Shown one piece after another: positions 35,919 through 45,533 of a stretch of 50,893 nt of DNA (position 1 is its first letter; every line of letters begins with the position of its first letter). The notes below the pieces were generated by a model, which was not told where the DNA came from, made no database searches, and saw only the letters and a list, made by a program, of their open reading frames with translations. This DNA comes from Halodesulfovibrio sp. (GTDB lineage Bacteria > Desulfobacterota > Desulfovibrionia > Desulfovibrionales > Desulfovibrionaceae). The DNA lies in the NCBI RefSeq assembly GCF_025210605.1, contig NZ_JAOARI010000030.1, forward strand, positions 1 to 50,893. The letters run 5' to 3'. Both the position numbers and the translations under genes were made by a program.

Positions 35919-38900
35919 TTAACTCTTAACAGTACGAGTAATTCTGAAGAACAAGGTGTACAGAACCGGCACAACAATCAGTGTAAGTACAGTCGCAAAG
36001 GTAAGACCAAAGCAAATTGTTACCGCCATGGATGCCCAGAACCTGTCAATAACAAGAGGAAGCATCCCAAGTACTGTTGACATAGCTGCCATGAGTACAG
36101 GGCGGATACGACTTACGGATGAATCCAGCACAGCTGCATATGGCTCTTTACCAGCAGCAATCTCTGCATCAATCTGGTCGATCAAAATTACCGCGTTCTT
36201 AATCAACATGCCTGACAAGGATAAGAAACCAAGCAAAGCTAAGAAGCCGAATGGCTGCCTTGTAAGCAACAGCCCGCTTGTAACACCGATAATTGAAAGC
36301 GGAATGACACAGGCAATAATCAGCGGCTGGCGATACGCGTTAAACAGCATAACAACGACAAGTGCCATCAGCAAAAATGTTACAGGAAGCCCTTTGCCAA
36401 CGTAAGAACGGGATTCGTTTGACTTCTCCCAGCTACCGCCCCACTCAAGAGTATACCCAGGAGGCAGAGTCAATGCTTCGATAGCAGGTTGAAGTTTACG
36501 GCGCAGCGTCTCTGCTGTCCCAACGCGAGGGTCACACTGAACCGTAATTGCGCGCTGATGATCTCTACGACGAACCGTAGATTCTTCCCAAGTTGTCTTT
36601 ACATCAGAAACAAGCTGCCCCATAGGAATTCCCTGCGGTGACATTTTGTTATAGACCTGAAGCATCTGCATGTCTTCGACACGACGGCGTTCTGTTGCCG
36701 GAGGACGCATAATAATAGGAAGTAATTTGTTTTCTTCCCTATACACTCCCATTGTGATGCCATCGTACCCACGCTTCAACGCCTGAGCAACATCAGCACG
36801 AGTCACCCCGACACGCAGACCACGTGCCTGAGAATATTCTGCCTCAATCACTTTCACAGGCTGGCGCCAGTCATCACGAACATATTTTGTTGTAGGCTCG
36901 GCAAGCATAATTGCCTTTGCCTGTTCTGCAAGGTCATGCAGTACTTTTCTATCTGGACCTCTGAACCGAGCTTCAACTTTAAATTTTGCAGCAGCACCAA
37001 GCGGAAACTTGCGTACTCGCGGCTCCGCGTACAAGAATTTTTCATCTAATTCTTTTTGAATAAACTCAATTGTTTCATCAAGCCGTTCGGCATCATTGAT
37101 GTTAAGGATCAGCTGCCCGTACGATGAATTTGCAAACTCAGGTTCCAGCGAAAGATAGAAACGAGTTCCGCCACCGCCGACGAATGAAGCAACATCTGCG
37201 ATTGTAGGAAACTGCAACAGCGATTTTTCCAGTGCGTATAAATCTTCCGATACTATATCAACGTTTGTTCCCTCAGGTAGCCAGTAATCCACAATCAACT
37301 GCGGACGACGAGATTCAGGGAAAAATGTTTTATCAACATATTTAAAGTTGGTTACAGCTAAAAAGAGCAACACAACCATAGTAGCCAGCGTTACCCATCG
37401 GAAGCGGATACTGAAATCCAGCATTTTTCTATAAACTGTAAAGAAAATTCCCGCGTATGGATCTTTGCCCTGCAAGTTTTCAGGTACTTTTAAGCCAATA
37501 TAGCACCACAGTGCTGATACCGTCATCGCCAGCAGCCAACTCACCAGCAAAGAGACACCTACAACAACAAACAATGATTCACAAAATTCACCTGTGTTGT
37601 TGTCTGCAAGATACACTGGCAAAAATGCCAACGCAGCAACAATAGTCGCGCCAAGTAACGGCCATGCTGTTTCGGAATAGGTTTCTTTTGCAGCGTCCAG
37701 CCTGCTTTTACCCAGCTGAAGCTTGATAAGCATACTTTCGGTAACAACAATGGCGTTATCTACCAGCATCCCCAATGCAATAATTAATGCACCCAACGAA
37801 ATTCGTTGCAGGTCAACATGAAGCATGCGCATGACAAGAAAGGTTGTCGCAATCGTCAGCAGCAAACCTAAGCCGATCAACATACCGCTGCGTACGCCCA
37901 TGAAAATAAACAATAAGGCAACAACAATAAGTAGCGCTGCGCCAAGGTTCATCATGAATTCGTCGATAGATTTCTGAACAAGATCAGACTGCATTGCAAC
38001 GACGGAAATTTCCATCCCGATAGGTAAAAATTGCTTCAACTCGTTAATGCGAGCTTTAACCGCTTCACCCATCTTAATAACGTTACCGCCTGATACTGTA
38101 GATGCAGCAATGCCCAATGACGGCATTCCATTAAATCGCATCTGCTTTGAGACTGGCTCAACATATCCTTTACGGATTGTTGCAATGTCACGAAGCAATA
38201 CCATTTTATCAGAAGCACCACGGCTGATGATAAGGTTACCTACAGCCTCTACGCTGTTGAATTCTCCATTAACGGCAAGGCGTAATCGTTCGCGTCCGAT
38301 ATTAATGTTACCGGAATCTATAACGATATTTTGTTTATCTAATGCATTAAAAACAGATGCAGGTGGAATACCGCGTTCGGCAAGAGATGTACTGGACATA
38401 TCTACATAGATACACTCTCGCTGTGCGCCCCATATTTCCACTTTTGCTACGTTTTTCACCAGCAAAAGCTCTTTGCGCAGCTCATCGACTTGTTTTTTCA
38501 GCTCTGCATAGGAAAAACCATCGCTAGTGACTGTAAGAAACACGCCGTACACATCGCCAAAGTCGTCTTTGACCATTGGTGCTCGTACGCCCGGTGGAAG
38601 GGTGGGAGTCACATCACGCATTTTTTTGCGTAAATCGTCCCATATCTGCGGTAGTTCTCTCGCGCGTTTGCTTTCTTGAATATCAACCCAAACAACCGAA
38701 AGCCCCGGACGGGACATAGAGCGTACATGCTTCAAGCTTTCCATCTGCTGGATAGCTGTTTCCAGTACGTCTGTGACCTCTTCTTCCACCTGAACGGTGC
38801 TGGCACCAGGGTATTGTGTAATAACAATAGCTGTTTTAAGCGTAAATTCTGGATCTTCCAGTTTACCCATTTGGAAATATGAGTACGCACCAGCAATGAA

Positions 38901-38963
38901 AAGCAGCAACACCACAAACTGTGTTATGGCGCGCTTTTTAATAGATAACTCAGCTAAGTTCAT
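35919..38963 (-). CDS. RND efflux transporter, inner-membrane permease
   Basis: This 1014-residue protein is an inner-membrane, proton-driven RND pump of the AcrB/MexB superfamily. It has the RND layout: one N-terminal helix (FVVLLLFIAGAYSYF), a large periplasmic loop, the six-helix block around ISLGALIIALGMLVDNAIVVTE (with the proton-relay D), a second periplasmic loop and a second six-helix block with GFLSLSGMLIKNAVILIDQI. The sequence is nearer to the MMPL/HAE-type bacterial pumps of broad substrate range than to metal (CusA) pumps. It is downstream of its adaptor by 9 bases. No outer-membrane channel gene is adjacent. Confidence 0.95.
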   Translation of the reverse strand: MNLAELSIKKRAITQFVVLLLFIAGAYSYFQMGKLEDPEFTLKTAIVITQYPGASTVQVEEEVTDVLETAIQQMESLKHVRSMSRPGLSVVWVDIQESKRARELPQIWDDLRKKMRDVTPTLPPGVRAPMVKDDFGDVYGVFLTVTSDGFSYAELKKQVDELRKELLLVKNVAKVEIWGAQRECIYVDMSSTSLAERGIPPASVFNALDKQNIVIDSGNINIGRERLRLAVNGEFNSVEAVGNLIISRGASDKMVLLRDIATIRKGYVEPVSKQMRFNGMPSLGIAASTVSGGNVIKMGEAVKARINELKQFLPIGMEISVVAMQSDLVQKSIDEFMMNLGAALLIVVALLFIFMGVRSGMLIGLGLLLTIATTFLVMRMLHVDLQRISLGALIIALGMLVDNAIVVTESMLIKLQLGKSRLDAAKETYSETAWPLLGATIVAALAFLPVYLADNNTGEFCESLFVVVGVSLLVSWLLAMTVSALWCYIGLKVPENLQGKDPYAGIFFTVYRKMLDFSIRFRWVTLATMVVLLFLAVTNFKYVDKTFFPESRRPQLIVDYWLPEGTNVDIVSEDLYALEKSLLQFPTIADVASFVGGGGTRFYLSLEPEFANSSYGQLILNINDAERLDETIEFIQKELDEKFLYAEPRVRKFPLGAAAKFKVEARFRGPDRKVLHDLAEQAKAIMLAEPTTKYVRDDWRQPVKVIEAEYSQARGLRVGVTRADVAQALKRGYDGITMGVYREENKLLPIIMRPPATERRRVEDMQMLQVYNKMSPQGIPMGQLVSDVKTTWEESTVRRRDHQRAITVQCDPRVGTAETLRRKLQPAIEALTLPPGYTLEWGGSWEKSNESRSYVGKGLPVTFLLMALVVVMLFNAYRQPLIIACVIPLSIIGVTSGLLLTRQPFGFLALLGFLSLSGMLIKNAVILIDQIDAEIAAGKEPYAAVLDSSVSRIRPVLMAAMSTVLGMLPLVIDRFWASMAVTICFGLTFATVLTLIVVPVLYTLFFRITRTVKS

Positions 38964-38972
38964 TGCAGCACC

Positions 38973-40058
38973 CTACTTTCCAGAATCGAGAAGACGAACT
39001 TTTTGCCCAGCAGATAAGTAATGTGCACCAGCAATTACAACCCACTCACCCTGCTGCAATCCGTTGATAACTTCGATCCCACTCGAAAAGACCTGACCGA
39101 CCTTAACTGAACGGCGTTCAACAGAAGTGGATTCTGTATTGTACACCCACACTGTTGATAAACCTTCTTTGTCCGCTACCACTGCGGTTTCTGGCAAAAT
39201 ATAATGAGCGCTCGTATTTTCTTTTGCGAAATGTAATGTCACATTTGCTGCCATCCCCGGAAGAAAGCTAATATCTTTCGGACGCTTGAACTGCACTGTC
39301 AGAGGGTATGTGCGGGTCTCCGGCTCTGCATCGAATGCAAGTTCTTTGACCTGTGCTTCAATGTGGTTACCGGGGAATGCTTCAAGGTCTACTGTTATAC
39401 CTTGCAGCTCATTCTGACGGATAATCAGGTTATCTGGTAACCCGATAGTCACTTCGAGCATCTCAATATCCTGCAATTTAACAACAGGCTGACCAGCTTT
39501 GATTGTCTGATAATTATCCATGTATTTAGTAGAAATATATCCACTAAATGGCGCTTTCAGCGAAGCATATGCAAGATCGGTTTTAGCTTTATTCAACTGT
39601 TCAGCTAAAGACTTAACCTTAGCTTCAGTAGTCTTGTATGTGGCTTCTGCTTGGTCAAACGATGCTTTCGCGGCATTATCTTCTTCGAAAAGCTTACCAT
39701 AGCGCGTATAGCGCAAGTGCGCTTCTTTTAAAGCAGCTTTTGCACCCACCAACTGTGCTTCAAGTCTACGTACTTGTATGCGGTAGTCGGTGGTATCAAG
39801 CGCAGCAATCAAGCTGCCCTTTTTCACATACTGCCCTCTTGTCACTGGATAGCTAATCAACTGTCCACTTACACGAAACGCCAACGCGACCTCAGATGTA
39901 GCTTCTACCTTGCCAGGAAAAACTCGTGTTGCAACCTGATCTGCTGGTGCAATCTTCATGGCTTTTACAGGTCTAATAACATCTGCAACCTTTTCTTCCT
40001 TACAACCGGTCAGCAACGGCACAATACATAAAGCAATAACTAGTATTTTTCGAAACAT
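38973..40058 (-). CDS. RND efflux periplasmic adaptor lipoprotein
   Basis: This 361-residue membrane-fusion protein links the RND permease to an outer-membrane channel. The signal peptide ends in a lipobox, LLTGC with C19, so it should be lipid-anchored. The order is a lipoyl half (FRVSGQLISYPVTRGQYVKKGS), an alpha-helical hairpin (about 80-150), the second lipoyl half (SLKAPFSGYISTKY), then a beta-barrel domain. It is in an operon after a TetR gene and before the permease. Confidence 0.93.
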   Translation of the reverse strand: MFRKILVIALCIVPLLTGCKEEKVADVIRPVKAMKIAPADQVATRVFPGKVEATSEVALAFRVSGQLISYPVTRGQYVKKGSLIAALDTTDYRIQVRRLEAQLVGAKAALKEAHLRYTRYGKLFEEDNAAKASFDQAEATYKTTEAKVKSLAEQLNKAKTDLAYASLKAPFSGYISTKYMDNYQTIKAGQPVVKLQDIEMLEVTIGLPDNLIIRQNELQGITVDLEAFPGNHIEAQVKELAFDAEPETRTYPLTVQFKRPKDISFLPGMAANVTLHFAKENTSAHYILPETAVVADKEGLSTVWVYNTESTSVERRSVKVGQVFSSGIEVINGLQQGEWVVIAGAHYLSAGQKVRLLDSGK

Positions 40059-40070
40059 ATTACTATCCTG

Positions 40071-40688
40071 CTAAGCTAATATCCCATTAAGAAATAAATC
40101 TTTTATAGAAGCCATTGTCTCTTCATCAAGCTCACCGCGAACAGCTTCACTTCGAATGATTGTCTGACAAAAATCTTCAAATAAGCGGGCAAGAACTTCT
40201 ACATTCACCGGCTTAAAAAGCCCCTGCTCTATCCCTTTTGTAAACAACGTAATCAAGTTGTTTTCAACTTCCTTTCGGCGCTCAGCAATCAGTGCATCAA
40301 CAACTTCATCACCGGAGGAGCCAAAACCGTTACCGACCATGTTGTACAACAAAATATATTCATGCCGCTTGTTAAAAGCGACTCGTCTCGCCTGCAAAAA
40401 TTTTGTTATTATCGCCATGGGGTCGCCTTCGCTACTCCAAACAGGGCGCAATTCGCTCGTGATATCTGCAATCACGCCGACCATAATCTCTCTAAATAAC
40501 TCGCGCTTACCCGGGAAAAATTTATAGAGCGTTCCTGTCGCAAATTCTGCCTCTGCGGCAATTTCCTGCATCGACACCGAGTGGTATCCCTGCTTCGCAA
40601 ACAGGCGCATTGCGGCATCAATAATATCTTTTCTATGCTGCTCTCGTTCGCGTTCTTTACGAGAAAGTGCAGTCGAACCTGTACTCAT
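40071..40688 (-). CDS. TetR family transcriptional regulator
   Basis: The 205-residue protein has an N-terminal TetR helix-turn-helix (about 20-60: IIDAAMRLFAKQGYHSVSMQEIAAEAEFATGTLYKFFPGKREL) and a ligand-binding C-terminal half. Its place as first gene of the efflux operon suggests it represses that operon and itself. I start it at ATG 40688, 5 bases after GAGGAA, rather than the ATG at 40703, which has no binding site. The effector is unknown. Confidence 0.9.
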   Translation of the reverse strand: MSTGSTALSRKEREREQHRKDIIDAAMRLFAKQGYHSVSMQEIAAEAEFATGTLYKFFPGKRELFREIMVGVIADITSELRPVWSSEGDPMAIITKFLQARRVAFNKRHEYILLYNMVGNGFGSSGDEVVDALIAERRKEVENNLITLFTKGIEQGLFKPVNVEVLARLFEDFCQTIIRSEAVRGELDEETMASIKDLFLNGILA

Positions 40689-40769
40689 ATATTCCTCATT
40701 CATTCTATGAATTAATATTCATTTTTTTAACAAGATATTTCCCATAAATGAAATATCAATTCAAGACAA

Positions 40770-40809
40770 TTAAAAAGCTCCCGCTGGAGAACATCCTGCG
40801 AGAGCTTCT
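40770..40809 (-). terminator. Terminator of the 96-residue protein gene
   Basis: On the minus strand AAGCTCTCGC pairs with GCGGGAGCTT (one mismatch) around a 13-base loop and is followed by TTTAATT. It lies 20 bases after the stop of the small gene. Confidence 0.7.
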
Positions 40810-40829
40810 AGATAGATATATGGTACGGT

Positions 40830-41120
40830 CTATTCGACGTCTTCAACCCATTTGGTTAATGTCGCTATGATTTTTCTAGCTTGATCCGGGCTGGAAATAT
40901 TGAATTTAGACTGAGCACGATACTCACCGTTCATCTTACGGTAACGGCGGATCATATATTTTTCCGGTCCGTAATCATCTTTTTTGTTGTCCCACTGCTG
41001 GTAACGGAAAATAATAGTGGTCCATGCCCCCTTGGTAAGAACTTCTTTATCAAGTTCTTTTACAATAAGGAGGTCACCTTCTTCATAGTTAATAGTGAGT
41101 TCTTCAATTGTACTGCTCAT
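40830..41120 (-). CDS. Small protein of unknown function, 96 residues
   Basis: I do not recognise a named family. The 96-residue product is soluble and strongly charged, with no signal peptide or membrane segment. Its central part (GAWTTIIFRYQQWD, then YMIRRYRKMNGEYRAQSKFN) is rich in aromatic and basic residues and looks like beta strands; the end (SPDQARKIIATLTKWVE) is an amphipathic helix. This pattern is reminiscent of small single-stranded nucleic-acid-binding folds, but that is only an impression. It has its own terminator and lies between the tetR gene and the kor operon. Confidence 0.78.
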   Translation of the reverse strand: MSSTIEELTINYEEGDLLIVKELDKEVLTKGAWTTIIFRYQQWDNKKDDYGPEKYMIRRYRKMNGEYRAQSKFNISSPDQARKIIATLTKWVEDVE

Positions 41121-41312
41121 ACTACTCCTCGCAATCTAAAAATATTGAGGTCTGCGTACTACGCTATTGGCTTTGGTGCAAGAAAATACAGAAAGCGAAG
41201 TCTCATCACCACGCATCCACTCATACAGTTATGCCACGGCGACAACGCACAAACAAAGTCAACCTTTACGTGTCGCAGCAACAAAAGCATGTAGAATTTT
41301 TAACATAACACC

Positions 41313-41939
41313 CTAATCTTCAAATCCTTCCGCTTCATCCTCAACTCCATTCTCTGCTGCTGTTTGCCAGATTTTAGGAGCTTCACCAAGATGACGCTTT
41401 GCCTCACGCAGTCCAAGATTGAATGCTTTGACATTCAATGCCTGAATTTTAGGAGGTAACGTTTCTTCTAACGATTTGCGGACAATTCGCGGCTCTGCAA
41501 ACGCAAGTAAATGAGTCACTGCCCCAAGAACAATTGTGTTTAGCGTTAATTCGTTACCAATCTTATCCTTAGCGAGCTTCGTAAAAGGCAGCCCCACAAA
41601 TTGGTTTGTTGGCGCATGCTGTACCAGCTCAGAATCAACCAGCAACACACCACCACGTTTTAAAAAGCGGTAATAAGCATTACACGCGGGTTGAGACAAT
41701 GCCACAAGCAAATCCAAATTTTCTGTTTTTGGAAAACTAATAGCTGAACTACTAATAACGACATCCGCACGGCTGGAACCACCACGGGCTTCAGGTCCGT
41801 AACTTTGTGTCTGGGTCACATTATACCCATGTCCCAACGCAAGAGAATGTCCAAGTACGCGCCCGAGAGTAATCAGCCCCTGACCGCCAGTGCCAGACAA
41901 CCGAATTTCAAAACGATCTATCTGCTGTAGCTCTTTCAT
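41313..41939 (-). CDS. korC: 2-oxoacid:ferredoxin oxidoreductase, gamma subunit
   Basis: This 208-residue gamma subunit completes the four-part 2-oxoacid:ferredoxin oxidoreductase. The start RLSGTGGQGLITLGRVLG is the gamma-subunit signature, and SYGPEARGGSSRADVVIS is also typical. Similarity to KorC (2-oxoglutarate) suggests it makes succinyl-CoA or the reverse, but related enzymes use branched-chain 2-oxoacids. It starts 5 bases after the beta gene and is the last of the operon. Confidence 0.9.
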   Translation of the reverse strand: MKELQQIDRFEIRLSGTGGQGLITLGRVLGHSLALGHGYNVTQTQSYGPEARGGSSRADVVISSSAISFPKTENLDLLVALSQPACNAYYRFLKRGGVLLVDSELVQHAPTNQFVGLPFTKLAKDKIGNELTLNTIVLGAVTHLLAFAEPRIVRKSLEETLPPKIQALNVKAFNLGLREAKRHLGEAPKIWQTAAENGVEDEAEGFED

Positions 41940-41944
41940 GTGCT

Positions 41945-42760
41945 TTACTCCTTCGCCTGCAAGGACTGACGCAACTCATCGTAACGCTCTTCAAGCCCCG
42001 GTCTATCGAGATTCTGGAATACGCCTGTCGGGATACGGGTATCGCCTTCTTTCAAATTTTCCACTTTGACAGTGTTCTTTTTTAACCAGTTGTACATATC
42101 AACAACACTACGGAATTTATTTTTTCGACCATACTGCGTCGGACATGGCGACAGTGCTTCAAGCACAGAAAATCCCGGATGCATGATGGCTTGCTGCATC
42201 AGTTTATCTAATTGATTTGCATGAAACGAAGTACTGCGGGCAACAAAGTTAGCTCCAGCAGCCTTTGCAAGTTCAACTGTATCAAAAGGCTGTTCTAGTG
42301 ACCCAAAAGGAGAAGTCATAGACAAATCACCTTGAGGTGTAGCAGGAGAACACTGCCCCCCTGTCATTCCGTAAATCTGGTTATTCAAAATTAGAGCAGT
42401 CACACCGATATTTCTGCGTGCTGCATGAATGAGATGGTTCCCGCCAATAGACATGGCGTCGCCGTCTCCCATTACACAGATTACATTAAGTTCTGGGTTT
42501 GCCATTTTAATACCAGTGGCAAAAGTAAGAGCACGCCCGTGTGCGGTATGCACAGTGTTAAAATCAACATACACCGCCATGCGACCAGAACAGCCGATAC
42601 CGGCAACTATGACCACATTGTCTTTATGAAGCTGCAAGGCATGTACGCTGCGTACAAGTGACCCAAGAACAATGCCATGTCCGCAACCAGCACAGAACAC
42701 ATGCGGAAACTTTTTGTTATGCCGCAAATAGTCGTGAATAAGTTTTGTAACGTCAGACAT
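41945..42760 (-). CDS. korB: 2-oxoacid:ferredoxin oxidoreductase, beta subunit
   Basis: The beta subunit binds thiamine diphosphate and a [4Fe-4S] cluster. The protein from ATG 42760 has about 271 residues. The N-terminus FCAGCGHGIVLGSL has cluster-type cysteines, and the ThDP motif runs from CVMGDGDAMSIGGNH to ALILNN. An open frame reaches back to 42814, but that part overlaps the alpha gene and ends in MSDVTKLIHDYLR, the normal beta start, so I use 42760, 7 bases after the alpha stop. Order alpha-beta-gamma with a ferredoxin first is typical of KorDABC. Confidence 0.92.
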   Translation of the reverse strand: MSDVTKLIHDYLRHNKKFPHVFCAGCGHGIVLGSLVRSVHALQLHKDNVVIVAGIGCSGRMAVYVDFNTVHTAHGRALTFATGIKMANPELNVICVMGDGDAMSIGGNHLIHAARRNIGVTALILNNQIYGMTGGQCSPATPQGDLSMTSPFGSLEQPFDTVELAKAAGANFVARSTSFHANQLDKLMQQAIMHPGFSVLEALSPCPTQYGRKNKFRSVVDMYNWLKKNTVKVENLKEGDTRIPTGVFQNLDRPGLEERYDELRQSLQAKE

Positions 42761-42767
42761 ATCATAC

Positions 42768-43913
42768 CTACAATATTGCTTTAAGAATTTCAGACGGAGT
42801 AATAATCTGCCCATCTACACGATTAAGTGTACGGATACGGGTATGTCCGTTGTTTACTCGTTTCACTTCACGAGAAATCTGTCCCATATTCATTTCAGGA
42901 ACCAGCAAATGCCCACACTGCATACACAGCTTTTCTACAGCCGGACGGGCAAACGGGAACAGCGTTTTTAGTGTCAGCAATCCCACCTTATACCCTCGTT
43001 CACGAGCCTGATCCACAGCATGATGAGCAGAGCGGGCAACACAGCCATACGCGACAACAGCATATTCAGCGTCCTCAAGGCAATATTCATCAACTAAAAT
43101 GACATCATGGTAGTAATTATCAATTTTTCGGAACAAACGGGTCATAAACTCATTAACCTCATCTGGTCGTGAAGTCGGGTAGCCCATTTGATCGTGAGTA
43201 AGCCCAGTAACATGACAGCGATATCCCTGCCCGATGGCAGCCATGGCAGGCACACCACGAGCAGCTTCCGCATACGGCTTGAACCATTCAGGCGGCACAG
43301 CTGGTTGCATGCGGGACAACACTTCCAGTTCATCTTCGAACGGGATGGTAATTTTTTCCCTTGTATGGGCAGTCACTTCATCAATAAGCAGAATTACAGG
43401 AGTGCGATATTTCTCTGCCATATTAAAAGCAACGACTGTCATTTCCAGACATTCAGGAACGGTTGAGGCTGAAAGCACAATGACTGGATGGTCACCGTGG
43501 GTTCCCCATCGCGCCATCTGTACATCTCCCTGAGCAGGTGACGTCGGTAAGCCAGTACTTGGTCCGCCACGCATAACATTGACGATCACAAGCGGAGCTT
43601 CAACCATACACGCGTATCCGATCAGCTCCTGCTTAAGGGAAAACCCCGGACCAGACGTTGCTGTCATCGCTTTGCGACCAGTCAAAGAAGCGCCAATTAC
43701 CGCTCCCATGCTGGCAATCTCATCTTCCATTTGTAAAAAAACACCGTCTTCAGTCCGTGGCAGGCGTTGCGCCATAATCTCCATTATTTCTGTCGACGGT
43801 GTAATAGGGTATCCCGCATAAAATGTGCACCCTGCCAGTAATGCGCCCTGAGCAACAGCCTCGTTGCCTTGTGCGAATAATTCTTTTCTTTTTCTACGCC
43901 TTTTGTGAGCCAT
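42768..43913 (-). CDS. korA: 2-oxoacid:ferredoxin oxidoreductase, alpha subunit
   Basis: The alpha subunit of 381 residues binds substrate and the diphosphate end of ThDP. Motifs are GCTFYAGYPITPSTEIMEIM near the N-terminus, MEDEIASMGAVIGASLTG, and TSGPGFSLKQELIGYACMVE, as in KorA and VorA subunits. An N-terminal basic tail (MAHKRRRKRKELF) precedes the conserved part. It starts 2 bases after the ferredoxin-type subunit and leads into beta; the genes are clearly cotranscribed. Which 2-oxoacid is used cannot be fixed from sequence alone. Confidence 0.92.
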   Translation of the reverse strand: MAHKRRRKRKELFAQGNEAVAQGALLAGCTFYAGYPITPSTEIMEIMAQRLPRTEDGVFLQMEDEIASMGAVIGASLTGRKAMTATSGPGFSLKQELIGYACMVEAPLVIVNVMRGGPSTGLPTSPAQGDVQMARWGTHGDHPVIVLSASTVPECLEMTVVAFNMAEKYRTPVILLIDEVTAHTREKITIPFEDELEVLSRMQPAVPPEWFKPYAEAARGVPAMAAIGQGYRCHVTGLTHDQMGYPTSRPDEVNEFMTRLFRKIDNYYHDVILVDEYCLEDAEYAVVAYGCVARSAHHAVDQARERGYKVGLLTLKTLFPFARPAVEKLCMQCGHLLVPEMNMGQISREVKRVNNGHTRIRTLNRVDGQIITPSEILKAIL

Positions 43914-43915
43914 AC

Positions 43916-44245
43916 CTAGCCCTCTGCTACTGCTTTTTGTGGAATTTTCTCGGATTCGCTCGATTCGCTTGCCACCCCAGCACCACCAGTTTCACCCGGC
44001 TCACAGCTGGTTCTACAATGCATACCGTTACTGCTACATTTTGGTCTGACCGCAATTGCAAAATCAGGACAATGAAGTTCACAAAAACCACAGTTAATAC
44101 ACTCTTCCGGCTGAACTACTTCTGCCTTGCCAAGCGCATTAAGTTGAAGAACCTTACCCGGACAGAATGCAACACATAGTCCGCATCCCTTACACCAATC
44201 CGGATACACACACACAAGAGTTTGGCCTTTATTCTTCTTTGGCAT
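43916..44245 (-). CDS. korD: Ferredoxin-type delta subunit, 2x[4Fe-4S]
   Basis: This 109-residue subunit passes electrons from the oxidoreductase to ferredoxin. Two [4Fe-4S] motifs are clear: C18-C21-C24-C28 (CKGCGLCVAFCP) and C49-C52-C55-C59 (CINCGFCELHCP). The family usually ends soon after the second cluster; here a tail of about 40 residues has three more cysteines (C70, C77, C81), then a Ser/Glu-rich low-complexity end. It is the first gene of the operon. Confidence 0.9.
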   Translation of the reverse strand: MPKKNKGQTLVCVYPDWCKGCGLCVAFCPGKVLQLNALGKAEVVQPEECINCGFCELHCPDFAIAVRPKCSSNGMHCRTSCEPGETGGAGVASESSESEKIPQKAVAEG

Positions 44246-44598
44246 TGCCGCACCGGAAACCTGTAAATTGTGGTGGCATCGCCACCGTTACACCCACGCT
44301 CTCCACCCGCCGTGTGCAAGTAGAAAGATGCCTCAAGGCTAACAGCCTTATCTTACACAGGGTAAATAAAATACTTACTTAGGCAGTTACATGCTGCTTA
44401 CATTCACTGCAAGAAAATTCATGTATTTTTGTCAGTCATAATACACTTTTATACCTAAGCACATGCCCCAATGGTGTTTGATCTATCAACCACTCACACC
44501 CAACATGTTCCAGCCAGATGCAAGTGCGATAACTGTATCAAACAATAAAATACGATCTGTGCTCATGCTCCTTACTACTTGTTTCGCACCAAAAGCAG
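44246..44598. other. Intergenic region upstream of the kor operon
   Basis: The promoter of the kor operon should be near 44246-44350 on the minus strand; I see no clear hexamers. The rest is AT-rich, and I see no gene with a convincing ribosome binding site. Confidence 0.45.
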
Positions 44599-44632
44599 AA
44601 AAACAAAAAAGCTGAGGACGATCATCCTCAGC
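44599..44632 (-). terminator. Intrinsic terminator of the response regulator gene
   Basis: GCTGAGGA and TCCTCAGC form an 8-bp stem around a 6-base loop. On the minus strand six T follow, then GTTTTT. It lies about 190 bases after the response regulator stop, so the 3' untranslated region is long. Confidence 0.8.
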
Positions 44633-44822
44633 TTATACGCAGTATTGTAACATTATATATACAGGCGTGATTATAAAAATTATCAAGCCTTCAGTTTAAT
44701 GAAAATTCAAAGAGATAAACTATTGCTGTAACGTGAAGCAACAAGCACAGGTAATTATATGTACGAAGCAGCAAGTTGCTCCACCTGAGAAACATGCAAG
44801 CCAGACAGGCTTCCATGCGCAG

Positions 44823-45533
44823 CTATCCAGCAGCTTTTTCTTGTGGCATGCTATAAAAGTAGCCGACACCGCGAACGGTTACAATACGTTCGGATCGATC
44901 CGAAACGTTTCCGAGTTTTTTTCGAAGCTTGCTTATATGGACGTCAATGCTGCGATCATATGGCTCAAGCTCTTTTCCTAAAGCTTTAAGAGAAATCATC
45001 TCACGAGAAACAGTTTGCCCCGCAGCATCAATCAACATTTCAAAAATAACATATTCAACCTGCGTCAGCCCGATACTCTCCCCATCACGCCGAACAAGCC
45101 GTGCACTGGTATCAATTTCGACACCATCGAATACGTAAGTACGGCTGCGGGCAACTGAGCCAACATATTTTGTACGGCTTCTTCGAAGAAGACTTCGAAC
45201 GCGGGCAATTAATTCCCTTTCGTGAACAGGCTTCAGTAGATACTCATCTGCTCCCATTTCCAGCGCGACAATCTTATCAACAAGTTCAGATCGTGATGAC
45301 AAGGCAACAATAGGAATATGCGACTGACTACGTAACGATGCCAAAAAGTCAAATCCATTCGTATCTGGTAAATCCATATCCATTATCAGCAGATCATACG
45401 CACCGGTAAGCTCCAATGCTGCAACCTCTGTCGCACTTTCGCATATGGTACAAGTAAAACGCTCATCCTTTAATGATTGGACATAAGCGTTCCGCGCTTC
45501 GATTTCTGAATCAACCAACAATAGAGAGTACAT
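44823..45533 (-). CDS. OmpR/PhoB family response regulator (orphan)
   Basis: The 236-residue protein has a receiver domain (about 1-115) and a C-terminal winged-helix DNA-binding domain (about 130-230: VEYVIFEMLIDAAGQTVSREMI, then SIDVHISKLRKKLG and TVRGVGYFY). The phosphate acceptor is D52 (MDMDLPDTNG), and the conserved Ser and Lys lie in ALSS and LLKPV. In the acidic pocket the usual second Asp is replaced: the sequence reads VDSE (D8-S9-E10) rather than DD. No histidine kinase is adjacent. It is divergent from an ECF-like sigma factor, and the two could share regulation. Confidence 0.9.
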   Translation of the reverse strand: MYSLLLVDSEIEARNAYVQSLKDERFTCTICESATEVAALELTGAYDLLIMDMDLPDTNGFDFLASLRSQSHIPIVALSSRSELVDKIVALEMGADEYLLKPVHERELIARVRSLLRRSRTKYVGSVARSRTYVFDGVEIDTSARLVRRDGESIGLTQVEYVIFEMLIDAAGQTVSREMISLKALGKELEPYDRSIDVHISKLRKKLGNVSDRSERIVTVRGVGYFYSMPQEKAAG

